A stretch of 64,000 nucleotides of DNA from Morella rubra (GCA_003952965.2 RXIC02000013.1:62001-126000); one strand, 5' to 3'. Shown: positions 11,048 to 23,951, counted from the first letter of the stretch. Translations and numbers: made by a program. The notes: generated by a model not told the origin, from the letters alone.

Positions 11048-13028
11048 CACCCTCATAAATCTATGCTCGGCATCCTCTCTGCAGCACAGTTCAGAGAATC
11101 GAATATCAGATTGCATTCACTCAAGGATTTAATTTCACCCATCCAATATTCATTGAGATTTCACCAATCACCTCAGATTTCATCTCCAAGGCTTGACGAA
11201 ACATCTCCATTGATGCACGATAATAGTCCTATCAATTGTCCAACCCTGTTCATAAGGTAGAAAGTATTATTTAAGACAACTCCCTTTCTAGATCACCTCC
11301 AAACTATGCCTAAGCGAGCGAGTACAACCTTTTAATGCTTTAGAAGCAGTCATTCATCGGGAAACTTCGGTGTTCATCATCCATCCGCATCTGCTGCAGT
11401 GCCCACCACGCTCGATAACTGAGATTCATGCATAGGCCACCGGCAATTGCTCTCTTCCCCATCAACACCTACCACGGTTCCCACAACGCATTCTAAGTCC
11501 AAGGTTTGTTAAGATACCCTTCTGTCTTCTATTGTGTGGAACTATTTACCTCTTTCAGTGGTCTTTTACCTTGTTAATGTGATTTTGCGTGGTCAGTGTT
11601 CAATATTATGCCTCTGTTAACTTATGCCAAGGAAAGCCTAGACATTGTCCACTGCATGTTATAATTGCAATCCATCTTTCATATGGCCCCTCTTCCCAAA
11701 TGACGCATGCTCCCTTCCAAAATCCGCATTGCACATTAACTATTTCAAGAGATCGAATTGTTTCAGCGCCAATACTATAGCTCACTTATGGTTGGGTGTA
11801 TGTGTACACTATCAACAATTCACTTACCATTGTGACATGAAAACTCTGTCTACAACGTTGTGATTTTAATGCTGCAGCTGAATACAGATCACAATCCGTG
11901 CTTCAATGCGTTTAATTGATACAACCGTTAGGAAATGCCTTAGTACCCTATGCAATTCAATGCCTCGGTGAATGTTCTGTGTGGAATCTATTTTGATTAA
12001 ATTTTGTTGTTGCTTTTACATGCCTTATAATCTTTGGCCTCATTTCAAGATACCCCTCATCAAAAGAAACATCCGCAAGCCCCCCAAACGGCGAAAGTTG
12101 ATCAGCACTAACTATTACCTTTACTTTCTTGCCAACCATGCCTTGTAGCAGGTTATGTGGTTGATATAATTATATAGTAACTGTTACCATTATCCATAAC
12201 GGTTTTGCTGAACTTATACACGAGCCATATACATCAAACTTGAGCATTGTCCCTAGGTTATGTGAAAAACTATTATTATATGTAAATTGTCACCATTAGC
12301 TACATTGGTCCTGCTGAAATTAAAGATGTGTCATATACCTTAGGCATGGTCCATTATCCCTGCAACTCTCATAATAATCAAGATATATGTGCTGAGCTAC
12401 AATATGCTCTCAAACATGGCAATGTGTGCGTGTCTCCAACCCTGCTTTTGTTTCAACTAATTTACTCTAACGGATGTACCTTCTATATTTGCATAACCAC
12501 TATGCTTCATTTACTACATGGGGAAGGGTTCTGATTGGACTGCATCCCAAGAGCTCACGCTCTTGAACATCCCGAAGGACGCATCAGTCGATGGAAACAT
12601 GCAAAATGCTGCCCCTACACACATCCATGTGGCCAGGGCTAACAACACAATTTAATGTCGCCACTGGCATGTCCAAGACCACGGCACAAGTGCAGGAGAA
12701 GCTTCAAAGGATGATGAAGCAATGGAAACGGTTCTACCAATTGTTGCCCCCACAAGACCAGCTTTGGATGGGATCCAATTTCTAACACCGTTACTGGGAC
12801 CGTCGCCTAGTGGGACTCCTACCTAGTAGTTAGCCTTTTTATTACTTGCCATTAAGATCCCCTCAACTCTTTAGACTGTAATGTATCTAAATGAAGCTTT
12901 CCATTGATGCAGGTGCACAAAAATGCACGGCCATTCAGAAAAAGGGTCTAGCCAACTACGACCTCATGTGCTACAGGTGTCTTCTAGATATGCCTGACAC
13001 AGATCAAGAATGCAAGTTTGAGGAGCAG
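11048..13028. other. Unassigned region without a convincing gene
   Basis: I see no intact gene here. At about 12519-12640 and 12910-13030 plus-strand stretches read like eroded coding DNA (for example GKGSDWTASQELTLLN and CTAIQKKGLANYDLMCYRC), broken by stops. Their style recalls transposon-linked Myb/SANT-like proteins, but this is only an impression. The remainder is AT-rich. Confidence 0.3.
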
Positions 13029-13033
13029 CTTAT

Positions 13034-15760
13034 GTGATACCCCTCATCTTTTGTGCTGCTTTTGAAATACTTGTTTAAAATATTTTAAGTAATTAAGCTC
13101 TTTGGTATTTGTTTTAGTTGCTTTGGTTTCTAAATTTATGATTTTGGTATTTTTATTTACATTTTTTGCTTCTGTGCTTTCTTTCCTTTAATCTTAAATT
13201 CATGCATTAAGATCATTTATTTTCAAATTACATGGGCTTAAAGTACTTATTTGATTTTATTTTATTTCCTCTAATATTTTAGAGTAATTTGGTTAATTTT
13301 TAGTAGATGGCCGAATTTCTCTTCCTTGGTTTAAATATTATTTTTTTAACCTTGGTTTTAATAAATTATCTTTTTTATATTAATGTGATGTTATTTGTCT
13401 AATTGATTTTATTTGAGCTTAATTATTTTAAACTACTTATTTAATTGTATTTAAATTTCAGTTGGGCCTAGGGTTGCTGAATTATAAACTTGGGCATATG
13501 GAAATGAGTTGGGTTAAAGGCCACTAGTGCATGGAAGTCCAAAACCCTCCCAAGCCACTCTATATACTATTGGTCAGCTAACTTAGTGAAAATCTTGCAA
13601 ATCTTATCTTATTAGCCATGTGTGCAAAATCTTTTCTTCTATGAGTAAAGATTCAATGAATGTAATTAATTTCTTGTCTCCATAAACATTATGTCCCCAT
13701 AAATATAGCATGCCCCTAATTAATTAGGTAGAATAAAGAAAAAAACAAAGATGTAAAAGCACATGAGACTCAATTACCGTGACTCAAGAGAGAGAAAAAG
13801 GGGAAGAAAAGAGAATGAAGAGAGAATGAAGAGAGAAGTTATACATGTGTTGTTTTGATGATTTTGAAGGAAGTTATGAGATTATATGTGATTTTTGTTG
13901 TTGATCTATATTTTAATGCATATTGTGATTATATTGTTATTTTAGTTATGACGACTTAAATCATTATGGCTATGTAGAGCATGAAAAATAGATGGGGAAG
14001 TCCAACTTTGAATCCAAACCGAGTAAATTAAGTGCTCAAATCACAAAGCCGTTTAGCAGTTAAATGGACTTTAGGCCCGTTAACCCTAAACAAGCCCATA
14101 AGACTTTGAAACATTAGGGATAGGCCTATTAGAGTCTAAAAAGGCCCCAGAAGCCTTCATATGAAGATTTAGAGCAAATTTAACATTTAATTATAAATTT
14201 CATTTTTAATTCATTAATTAATATAATAAAAGAAATAAAGTTTATTAATTCTTTATTTAAGAAAAAAGGTCTAATAATTTGAACCATATGATATAGAAAC
14301 TGATTGAGTATTTTAAATTCAGTTTGTGGATTTAATTTTTGAATTTGCATTTTTAATTATTTATGCATTGAAATTACAAGCACTTTATTGGTTTATGTTT
14401 TCAAGTCATATCATGGGATGTTTGAGATGTGTACATTGCACATGAATTATATTCGTGCATTAATTGCATTCACTTCATAAGAAAAAAACAAATGTGAGGA
14501 ACCCCCAAGCCTGCGAGGTGATTCCCAAAGAAAGAGTGACGGTACCGGGCAGATGAGGAAAGTGTAACCCCCCACTATAGGGAATGGGTGGGCTCCTTCT
14601 GGACTCTATGATGTTGTTTTTAAAGGTCCTAGTGTAGGTGGCACTGGACAGTCCCACGAGGAGAGGAGGGATGTATAACCTAACTCCTGGGGTGAACAGA
14701 GCATACATCGGGAATATCTCAGGGAACCATATAATGAGCGAATTGCATTGCATTCATTCTCTATATTGTTTCTATGACTTGTATGACTTGAAATTCATTG
14801 AATTGTACTATTGATTCCAAAACATGAATTATAGTTGTATGAGCATGCCCCCTCCCGATTTACTGAGTCAATAGGACTCACCCTTTTTATTCTCATGTGT
14901 GCTTGCTTTTCTTCTTTGAGCAGGAAGATGTATTATTACGAGACTGACACCTACCTTGATGCGGGACTGTATGTGGTAGTCCTAAAGGTCTGTGTTTGGA
15001 TCTTTAAGGATTTCCAAGACATAGTGGAGCACGAGCCCCACTGGTTCATAAAGGATTTCCTAACCCCTGGCATAGTTCATCTCGGTAAGGTGGGAGCTTC
15101 ACCCCAACTGACAATGCCCTTTCCGTTTCCCCAAGGCTAGCTAGTAGAGGACCCACAAAGCCTGTCAGTTGACTGCGTTATTGACCTCACCTTAGACACC
15201 CAGGATGAGGATTAGGGGTTAGGGTTTTGTTTTGGCACTTCTCCAGTTAGTTATTTCCTTTTATTTTGTCAGCAGTGTTTTAACTGTTTTTATTCTTGAA
15301 ATAGGGTACAATAGGCTAGGTGAGCTATAGGAAGCTCACATTCTTGTAAATTTGGCCTATACTTTTGTAGTCCTCTTGAAGGAGCATCTTTTGTACTAAA
15401 CATTGTTCATTATAAGAAAATAATATATTTCTTCATGTCGTTTCAATTTCACCTTTTATTATTAGTAATTTGCAATCTAAGTCATTATTAAAAAAATTTC
15501 CTAATTAAAGTGAAATTTATGTTGGCTTAATATTTTGGTACGATTTCACCTCTTTTGTTCAAGCTTCTAAAACTATTTTCGATCTTCTAAGTTTAACGAC
15601 TTTTCTTTTAACCAATAATGTTTTAAAACAAGTCTTCTGCTAAGTAAATTCAGGGCATATAAGCAATCTAACGATTTTTATCGTGCGGTAATCCCCGAAT
15701 TTTGTGCATATGATTCCTATACGCGAGTTGAGAGGATAAGTACTAGCACGGGGTGTGACA
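13034..15760. mobile_element. Solo LTR of a Gypsy-type retrotransposon, about 2.7 kb
   Basis: The element begins TGTGATACCCC and ends GGGGTGTGACA, and is flanked by a perfect 5-bp direct duplication GCTTA (13029-13033 and 15761-15765). TG...CA ends plus a 5-bp duplication are diagnostic of an LTR. There is no coding potential and no internal domain, so it is a solo LTR or a large non-autonomous derivative. Related DNA occurs at 17262-19530 and, in reverse, at 21528-22870. Relative to those copies it lacks about 270 bp near 13960. Association with Gypsy is inferred from the Gypsy RNase H fragment next to the reverse copy. Confidence 0.8.
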
Positions 15761-16113
15761 GCTTAATGGGTTGGGGATCGAGGACTCCCATGATCCTCTC
15801 ACACCACCTCTTTCTTATGCATGGCCGCCTTTTCCAACCAGTACCAACTCGGGTAAATGGGTCACTGACTCGACGTAAAGTATCCATCTCTGTACCAAGC
15901 ATTCTAAGGGGAAGTCACAAGCTGACATAAATAGTATAGCTTTTCTCAAGTTTGTCAGTACTTGCTGTCGCTCGAATGAGATCCTTGAATAATGGATCGT
16001 GATGTAGAATAAAGCCATCGGTATCACCGGCTCCGTCCAAGTTGGGCCTGAAAGCGTAGATGATCCTTATTCAAAGTGTGTCCTTCTTATGCAGTCAATG
16101 CTAGGAGAAGATG

Positions 16114-16431
16114 AGCTAATTAAATGAAATAAATCCTAAAAATACTCCTAAGATGCACGTCTAGGCTATGAAATATCCTATTGGCTTAGTAATTAAGAAA
16201 AAAATATAGTCATGGGCAAAAAGTTTGGAAAAAGTTAGGTTTAAAAAGGTTATATAAGCAAAAAAATGAAATAATGGCATTTTCTAATTTTAAAAATGTA
16301 AAAAGTCTCTATTTCGTAATTTATAAAATAATAGAGGAGCAAAATATATTACTAGGTTGAAGAATTTGAAAGAAAATGAAAGAGGAAAATTTTCTAGTAA
16401 TTTTCGGCAATTATTAGCTATTTTTAGGGAT
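16114..16431 (+). repeat. 318-bp direct repeat, copy 1
   Basis: Almost identical to 19831-20148 (offset 3717; I count about three substitutions near 16378-16383). The copy is cut by the N gap. This identity is much higher than that of the two neighbouring LTR-like copies, so it is either recent or an assembly duplication. Confidence 0.92.
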
Positions 16432-17261
16432 NNNNNNNNNNNNNNNNNNNNNNNNNNNNNNNNNNNNNNNNNNNNNNNNNNNNNNNNNNNNNNNNNNNNN
16501 NNNNNNNNNNNNNNNNNNNNNNNNNNNNNNNNNNNNNNNNNNNNNNNNNNNNNNNNNNNNNNNNNNNNNNNNNNNNNNNNNNNNNNNNNNNNNNNNNNNN
16601 NNNNNNNNNNNNNNNNNNNNNNNNNNNNNNNNNNNNNNNNNNNNNNNNNNNNNNNNNNNNNNNNNNNNNNNNNNNNNNNNNNNNNNNNNNNNNNNNNNNN
16701 NNNNNNNNNNNNNNNNNNNNNNNNNNNNNNNNNNNNNNNNNNNNNNNNNNNNNNNNNNNNNNNNNNNNNNNNNNNNNNNNNNNNNNNNNNNNNNNNNNNN
16801 NNNNNNNNNNNNNNNNNNNNNNNNNNNNNNNNNNNNNNNNNNNNNNNNNNNNNNNNNNNNNNNNNNNNNNNNNNNNNNNNNNNNNNNNNNNNNNNNNNNN
16901 NNNNNNNNNNNNNNNNNNNNNNNNNNNNNNNNNNNNNNNNNNNNNNNNNNNNNNNNNNNNNNNNNNNNNNNNNNNNNNNNNNNNNNNNNNNNNNNNNNNN
17001 NNNNNNNNNNNNNNNNNNNNNNNNNNNNNNNNNNNNNNNNNNNNNNNNNNNNNNNNNNNNNNNNNNNNNNNNNNNNNNNNNNNNNNNNNNNNNNNNNNNN
17101 NNNNNNNNNNNNNNNNNNNNNNNNNNNNNNNNNNNNNNNNNNNNNNNNNNNNNNNNNNNNNNNNNNNNNNNNNNNNNNNNNNNNNNNNNNNNNNNNNNNN
17201 NNNNNNNNNNNNNNNNNNNNNNNNNNNNNNNNNNNNNNNNNNNNNNNNNNNNNNNNNNNNN
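16432..17261. other. Assembly gap (830 N)
   Basis: A run of undetermined bases. Long open frames that cross it are artefacts of translating N. It probably hides the left end of the LTR-like copy at 17262-19530 and the continuation of the 318-bp repeat. Confidence 1.
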
Positions 17262-19530
17262 AAATGAAGCCAAAAGGGCTTGAGATGAGATTGTAAAGCA
17301 ATATGGCCATACATGTGTATTTGAATGGTTTTTGAAGAAGGTTTTGAAGTTGCATGTGATTTTGTTGTTAATCTGTACATAAATGCTTGTTGTAATTATG
17401 TTATTTCAGTTATAATGATATAAGTTCATTAGATCTAAGGTTTTTGGCATGAAAACGTCACAAGCATAGAGAAAAATTGAAGATTTAGAGTGAAAACCCT
17501 TGTTGTCCAAAATGTCCTCATGAAATCCTTGAATTTTTGCATGAAAATTGGTATACGTGTAGTATATGGTCACAGTAGGTCTCAGTAAAAATTTCAGCTC
17601 AATCGGAGGTCGGGAAAGGTTGAAAAATGCCCTTGGCTCTATTTCACACAAAACGTTGGGGTAAAAAGGTCTGAACAAGGAAAATAATTTTATGGTTGTG
17701 TAGAGCATAAAAAAATAGATGGGAAAGCCCAAATTTGAGTCCAAACCGAGTAGAATTAGGGGCTCAAATCACAAAGCCCGTTTAAAGGCCTAAATGGACT
17801 TTAAGCCCGTTAACCCTAAATAAGCCCAGAACATTTTGAAACTTTAGGGATAGGTATAGTAGGGTCTAAGGAGGCCCCAACAGCCTTCATTTGAAGATCT
17901 AAGGTAGATTTAATATTTAATTATAAATGTCATGTTTAATTCTTTAATTAGTATTACAAAAGGAATAAGATTTATTAATTCTTTATTTTGAGAAAAAGGT
18001 CTAATCATTTGAACCCGTATGACCTAGAGGCTGCTTTTGTCATTTAACTTCAGTTTGTGGATTTAATTTCTAGAATTTGCATTTTTAATTATTCATGCAT
18101 TGAAATTAAAAGTACTTTACGGTTTATGTTTTCAAGTCATATCATTGGATGTTTGGATGTGTATTTTGCATATGAATGATATACGTGCATTAATTGCATT
18201 CACATCATGAGAGGAAAAATAAATGTAAGGAACTCCTAAGCCTGCGAGGTGATTCTTGAAAAAAGAGTGACGGTACTGGGCACATGAAGAGAGTGCAACC
18301 TACCATTACAGGGAGCGGGTGAGCTCCTTCTGGATGCTACGACGTCATTTTTAAAGGTCCTGGTGTAGGTGGCACGGGACAGTCCCACGAGGAGAGAGAG
18401 ACGCACAACCCGACTCTGGGGGTAAACAAAGCAGACACTAAGAATACCTCAAGGAACCATATGATGAGCGAATGTATTTCAATTGCATTGCATGCATTAT
18501 CTATGCTGTTTCTATGACTTGAAATTATTGCATTGGTACTATTTATTCCAAAGCATTAATTATACTTGTATGAGCATGCCCCCTCCTCGACCTTACTGAG
18601 TCAGTAGGACTCATCCCTCTTTATTCGCATGTGTACTTGCTTTTCTTCTTTGAGCAGGAAGATGTACTATTACAAGACTGACATCTATCTTGATGCAGGA
18701 CTATATGTGGTATCCTGAAGGTCCATGTTTGGATCTTTGAGGATTTCCAAGTCATAGTGGAACGCGAGCCCCACTGGTCCGTAAAGGATATCCTAACTCC
18801 CGGCATAGTTGACTCCGGTTAGGTGGGAACTCCACCCAAACCGACTATTCCCTTTCCGTTTCCCTTAGTCCCACCAACAGAGGACCCATCGAGCACGCCG
18901 GTCGGCAATGTTATTAACCTCACCTTAGACACCGAAGATGAGGATTAGGGGTTAGGGTGTCTTTATAGCACATCTCTAGTAAGTTATCCTTTTCTTTTGT
19001 CAGCAGTGTTTCAACTGTTTTTATCCTCGAAACACGATACCATAGGCTAGGTGAGCTACAGGAAGCTCATATTTTTGTAAATTTAGGTCTATACTTTTGT
19101 AGTCCTCTCGAAGGACCCTCTGTTGTACTAAACAGTGTTCATTATAAGAAAATGATGTATTTCTTCATGTTGCTTAAATTTTACCATTTTATCAAAGTCC
19201 TTCAATCTTGTATTAATTTCTTTTGTTATGATTAATTTGCAATTTAAGTCCTTGTTAAGAGTTTTTCCAAATTAAAGTGCAATTTATCCCAACTTAATAT
19301 TTTGGTACGATTTCACCTTTTTTGTTCAAGCTTTTAAATCAATTTTTGATCTTTTAATTTTAAAGACTTTTTTTTTTAACTAATGATTGTTTTGAACCAA
19401 GTCTTCCACTAAGTAAATTCGAGGGCAATGAGCGATCGTAAGAGTTTTTATCGTGCGGTAATCCCTGAATTTTGAGCATGCGATTACTATACGCGAGTCA
19501 AAGGGGTAAGTACTAGCATGGGGTGTGACA
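17262..19530. mobile_element. Second copy of the 2.7-kb LTR family, left end in gap
   Basis: Aligns by eye along its length with 13840-15760, visibly diverged, and ends in the same GGGGTGTGACA at 19530. It includes about 270 bp (near 17420-17690) that the first copy lacks but the reverse copy at 22560-22850 retains. No coding capacity seen. The right flank is TATGA; the matching duplication on the left cannot be checked because of the gap. Confidence 0.75.
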
Positions 19531-19830
19531 TATGATTATGCCTATCACTAGCTAGGAGCTCTTCTTAAGCAATTGAAGGAGATTGGGGAGCAAGGGAGGT
19601 AGCCATTGTTATTAAGCCATGTCATTACATGGTTTTGTAGACCAAATGATGACTAATGATTAAAAAAAATTTCCTATAGGCACTAAACTAGGGGCTGGCC
19701 GGTTCTGAGTCACAAAATGGGGTGGGCTGAGATTGAGGAGTGGGCTGGGCCGAGCATGGGCTTGATGGAGGCCCACTAGGCTTTTATTTCAAGCCCTTTT
19801 GCAATAAAACCAATTGTCTAGGCTTATTTT

Positions 19831-20148
19831 AGCTAATTAAATGAAATAAATCCTAAAAATACTCCTAAGATGCACGTCTAGGCTATGAAATATCCTATTG
19901 GCTTAGTAATTAAGAAAAAAATATAGTCATGGGCAAAAAGTTTGGAAAAAGTTAGGTTTAAAAAGGTTATATAAGCAAAAAAATGAAATAATGGCATTTT
20001 CTAATTTTAAAAATGTAAAAAGTCTCTATTTCGTAATTTATAAAATAATAGAGGAGCAAAATATATTACTAGGTTGAAGAATTTGAAAGAAAATAAAAAA
20101 GGAAAATTTTCTAGTAATTTTCGGCAATTATTAGCTATTTTTAGGGAT
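19831..20148 (+). repeat. 318-bp direct repeat, copy 2
   Basis: Counterpart of 16114-16431. Here the sequence continues uninterrupted past the point where copy 1 runs into the gap. The flanks 19531-19830 and 20149-20636 are AT-rich with no gene recognised. Confidence 0.92.
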
Positions 20149-20649
20149 TTTTCAATATTTTTAAACTAATAAAAATAATTAATCCGAAAATAGTAAATAA
20201 ATAATATTTTATAAACTAATCACCTAGAAAACTATTGTTGGAGTGACTTTATTTAAGAAACAATAATCTTAGATTCGTTACATTTCTCATAAATAATTTT
20301 TTAATAGGTTAGATATTGTACTTATTGGAATGACCTCTTTTTAACAACCACTATCTACAACTATATACTCGCAATTATCCTACTAAACACTTTTATATTC
20401 CAATTGTCGGTCAAAAAGGGTTGCACTTTTCGCTCTTAAAATAGCATATATATTTTTTGTAATAATTCACCAAGCGACATTCTTAGTTATTAACTCCCAT
20501 AAACTATTACGATTCTTCAACATATATTGTCTCTAGTTGAAAATTTAAATTTAACGGTAAATATTATGTTTCATGGCCTAATTAATCTTGTCCATTTGTG
20601 GGTCAAATCTTAGTTACCAATGAGAGAACAATGCAAAAAGTTGAAAGTT

Positions 20650-20933
20650 GTTTTTTCTTTTTTTAGGTAACGAGCGAAATCCGGGTACCTATTCATGTGC
20701 ACCGCGCTCGAATGGACCTGGCCTAATATACGCACGAGTTGGGTTCAACGCCACGGCAAACCCCTAACTGTGCAGCCCTCCCAAGCCACACATACCAAGT
20801 AATTAAGTCTAGCTTCACTGTGGGAGTGGCTCCAAGGAATTGTTAGCACTTAAGGGGATTCGAATCTGAGACCTCAAGGAGAGCACACCCCTAGGCCTCA
20901 GGTCTTGACCACCCAAGCCAACCCATTGAGGTT
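20650..20933 (-). mobile_element. tRNA-derived SINE
   Basis: On the minus strand the element starts at 20933 with a box A-like segment (TGGCTTGGGTGGTCAAG), followed by a box B-like GATTCGAATCC, and ends in an A-rich tail at 20650-20663. It is bounded by a perfect 13-bp duplication AAAGTTGAAAGTT (20637-20649 and 20934-20946). Size about 284 bp, no coding. Promoter boxes, A tail and long duplication together make a strong SINE call. The family name is not assigned. Confidence 0.88.
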
Positions 20934-21115
20934 AAAGTTGAAAGTTTTGATTCCATTAAGGTTTCTTCCTTCTGGAAAAAGTGTGCATGATGTGCTGTCG
21001 CAAGCAACCAAATTAATAATACCTAAACTCCTAAAAATACATGTAATGGTGCGAGCAAGGATCGTTCCCACAAAGAGTATCTAGCCTAGTTTTATGCTAC
21101 TCGAACAAGGATTGA

Positions 21116-21130
21116 GGGGGGGGGGGGGGG
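21116..21130 (+). repeat. Poly-G run of 15
   Basis: Fifteen consecutive G. A likely polymorphic or mis-called homopolymer. Confidence 0.9.
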
Positions 21131-21527
21131 TTTGAGTATAACGAAAACAATTGAAAGAAAAACAACTAAGGAACAATTCAAATTAAAGTATCGAAATCAA
21201 TCAAAAGAACAAACCTTGGTCTAGGTTAACATCTACCATCGGAATTTTACAACTGATCATCGATGCAAAATATATATATATATCAATCCACACTTTGAAT
21301 ATTCACCGCTGGAACTATTTTCCTATCTCTCCTTAGTCGCAGTTAATTAGAAAACAAGTGGTCTAATTAATACTAACTACTAAATAACCCAAGACAAGCG
21401 CTAAAGGTTTAATCGAGTAGCAGCCTTAAGAATCAGAGAGATCGATGAAGCTAAACAACACAAGCATAAGCAGTTGCATTTAATTTAGTCGTTCGTTCTT
21501 CCTAAGATCTAATGATTTCTGACGCAG

Positions 21528-21895
21528 TGTCACGCCCTGTGTCAGTACTTACCCCCTAGGCTCTCCTATAGTAATGGAATGCATACAAGCGGGAATTACG
21601 GCACGAATTAATCTGATCAAGGCCTGATAACTGGCTTTGAAAAAGCTTAGCGGAAACGTTTAGTGAAATGTAGAAGTATATGAAAGAAGGAAAAATAATA
21701 GTTTCAGGGATGTCATACATCAGCCACACTAAATTGAATAAGGAAAATAAAAGAAATTACTTAATTTAGGAGATGGACTTAGAAAAACATGTTCAAAACA
21801 AAGATAAAAAAGTGAAAGTAGCTTGTGGAGTAAGGAACAAAAAAGAGGAAATCTCAAAAATATAAATGCATAATTTTTCCACTAGTAGCACTTTA
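21528..21895 (+). repeat. Segment A: LTR-like end, inverted partner at 23582-23951
   Basis: Starts TGTCACGCCCTG and is closely matched in reverse complement by 23582-23951, which ends GGGCGGTGACA. Its start resembles the reverse complement of the ends of the solo LTR copies at 15760 and 19530, so all belong to one LTR lineage. Confidence 0.85.
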
Positions 21896-22905
21896 CAAAG
21901 AAGAAAGAAATCCTTCACGAGGATACAAAAGTAACAAGGTAAAAAAAAGAAAATTGTCTACAGCTATCCGTCTTACAACATCTGACTGACTGACTGAAAC
22001 AGGATGTCAAAAAGCTACTACAATTGACATCTAGCCAATCCTCGACTTAGTGTTGGAGGTTAAGTCAATAATCTTATTTTCCTCGATGCCCTCTACCGAC
22101 AGCGCCGGTGGAGGAGGGACGTCGTACAAGAGAGCCGGGTCAACATCGACCAGCCAAAAATCCTTAACTAAGGGAACTGGGGTTGTAGGTGGATCCTTGA
22201 GATACCATTGGGGTTCAGAAACTAGTGCCGAATGTACTGACCTAGCCGGGCCCTAGGATCCTTGAACTTCTTCTAGGATAGCCGGTCCTTAAAATGTCAA
22301 TTGACATATCATAAGCAAAACAGAGTCACAATTTACATAATTCTCTTTACTAAAATCCATGAGTGAAGGCCTCTTAGACCTCATTAGACCCTAATGGGCC
22401 TATCCCTAAGGTTTCAAGGCTTACTGGGCTTGTTTAGGGTTAACGGGCCTAAAGTCCATTTAGGCCGCTAAACGGCTTTGTGATTTGAGCCCTTAATTCT
22501 ACTCGGTTTGGACTCAAATTTGGGTTTCCCCATATATTTTTCATGCTCTACACAGCCATAAGGTTATTTTCCCAATTCGTGCATTTTTACCCTAACGTTT
22601 AATGCGAAATGTCGAAACTGCCCTTAGAGACCTCCAGGGGCATTTTCGACTTGTCCCGACCTTCGATTGAGCTAAATTTTTACTGGGACCTACTGTGACC
22701 ATATACCACACGTATATCAATTTTCATGTAAATATTCCAAGGATTTCATGGGGACGTTTTGGACAGCAAGGATTTACACTAAAAGATTTAATTTGTCTAT
22801 TTCATTTGTTATAATCCTTGGATCTCATGAGTTAGATCATCATACCTGAACAATATAATCACATCAGGCCTTAGATAGATATGAAAAAGCAACTTCAACC
22901 ACCTC

Positions 22906-23075
22906 CTCTGCCTCATGTTGAGCTCCTTCTAAGTGAAGAAATACTTCAAGCTCTTGTGATCCGTGAATATCTTACATCTTGCTCCATACAGATAATGTCT
23001 CCATATCTTCAGAGCAAATACTACCACCGCTAATTCCAAGTCATGGGTAGGGTAGTTCTCCTCATGACGTTTCTA
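22906..23075 (-). pseudogene. Ty3/Gypsy RNase H fragment
   Basis: The minus strand reads [19 protein letters not shown] followed by [19 protein letters not shown] and then KELNMRQR. This is the conserved start of the Gypsy RNase H domain just after reverse transcriptase. One stop interrupts it after KYFFT. Only about 55 codons survive. It shows that the surrounding LTR-like repeats come from a Ty3/Gypsy element transcribed on the minus strand. Confidence 0.88.
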
Positions 23076-23582
23076 GATATCCCGGGCAATATAGCCAGGT
23101 AGCTCTCATGACAGGCCTGTTCCCAGGCATCCCGGGCAATATAGCCGGGTAGCTCTCCTGCCAGGCTTGTTCCCAGGCATCCCAGCTATACAGGGCCCTG
23201 TACACCTGGAATCCAGGTCTCAAAACTCCCGAGACCTACTTGGGTCTCAAACTCCCAAGAACTGCTCGATTCAGTTCACCAGGGAGTGCTGCTCTCGGTC
23301 ATCCCGGGACTTTAGCTCCTAGTCACCACGGGACTTCAACTCCCAGTTACCCCGGGAATTCAACTCCTAGTTACCCCAAGATCCTTCCAGGATTTTTCCC
23401 GGGCACTCCTGGCCTGTCTTGTCAGACCCTATATCCTGCCTGCCCAGTTACCCCTGTAAATGTAAGCGCAAGGAAGAAAAATATTTCACATGAGCCCATC
23501 TATTATAACTTATATCCTTTACATAAACACGATATTAAACAGCTATATTAAACAGGTGGAATAAACAAGGGAGGGGTGTTAA
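23070..23582 (+). repeat. Segment B, copy 1, with internal minisatellites
   Basis: Directly repeated at about 24690-25187. Contains a 50-bp tandem unit beginning CCCGGGCAATATAG (23081, 23131 and a partial at 23181), and a 24-bp unit of the form GTCAYCCCGGGACTT repeated about three times near 23298-23385. An open frame across it encodes only the repeat (short PSYPG-like units) and is not a credible gene. Its end GGGAGGGGTGTTA resembles an LTR terminus. Confidence 0.8.
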
Positions 23583-23951
23583 AAGTGCTACTAGTGGAAA
23601 AATTATGTATTTATATTTTTGAGATTTCCTCTTTTTTGTTCCTTACGCCACAAGCTACTTTCACTTCTTTATCTTTGTTTTGAACACGTTTTTCTAAGTC
23701 CATATCCTGAATTAAGTAATTTCTTTTTATTTTCCTTATTCAATTCATTGTGGCCTATGTATAACATCTCTGAAACTATTATTTTTCCTTCCTTCATATA
23801 CTTATACATTTCACTACAACGTTTCCGCTAAGCTTTTTCAAAACCAGTTATCAGGCCTTGATCGGATTAATTCGTGCCGTAATCCCCACTTGTATGCATT
23901 CCATTACTATAGGTGAGCCTAGGGGGTAAGTACTGACATGGGGCGGTGACA
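23582..23951 (-). repeat. Segment A', inverted copy of 21528-21895
   Basis: Reverse complement of segment A with a few dozen differences. It abuts segment B directly at about 23582, where B lacks its final CA, so the junction formed by insertion or recombination. Confidence 0.85.

Noticed and set aside
15205-15225. Telomere-like GGTTAGGG word (also near 18945)
   Set aside because: Only one to two units in each LTR copy; no array, so not an interstitial telomere.
16290-17380. Four overlapping open frames of more than 300 codons
   Set aside because: They are almost entirely translated N from the assembly gap.
23240-23551. 103-codon ORF with PSYPG-like units
   Set aside because: It merely reads through the 24-bp minisatellite of segment B; the second copy of the segment does not keep the frame.
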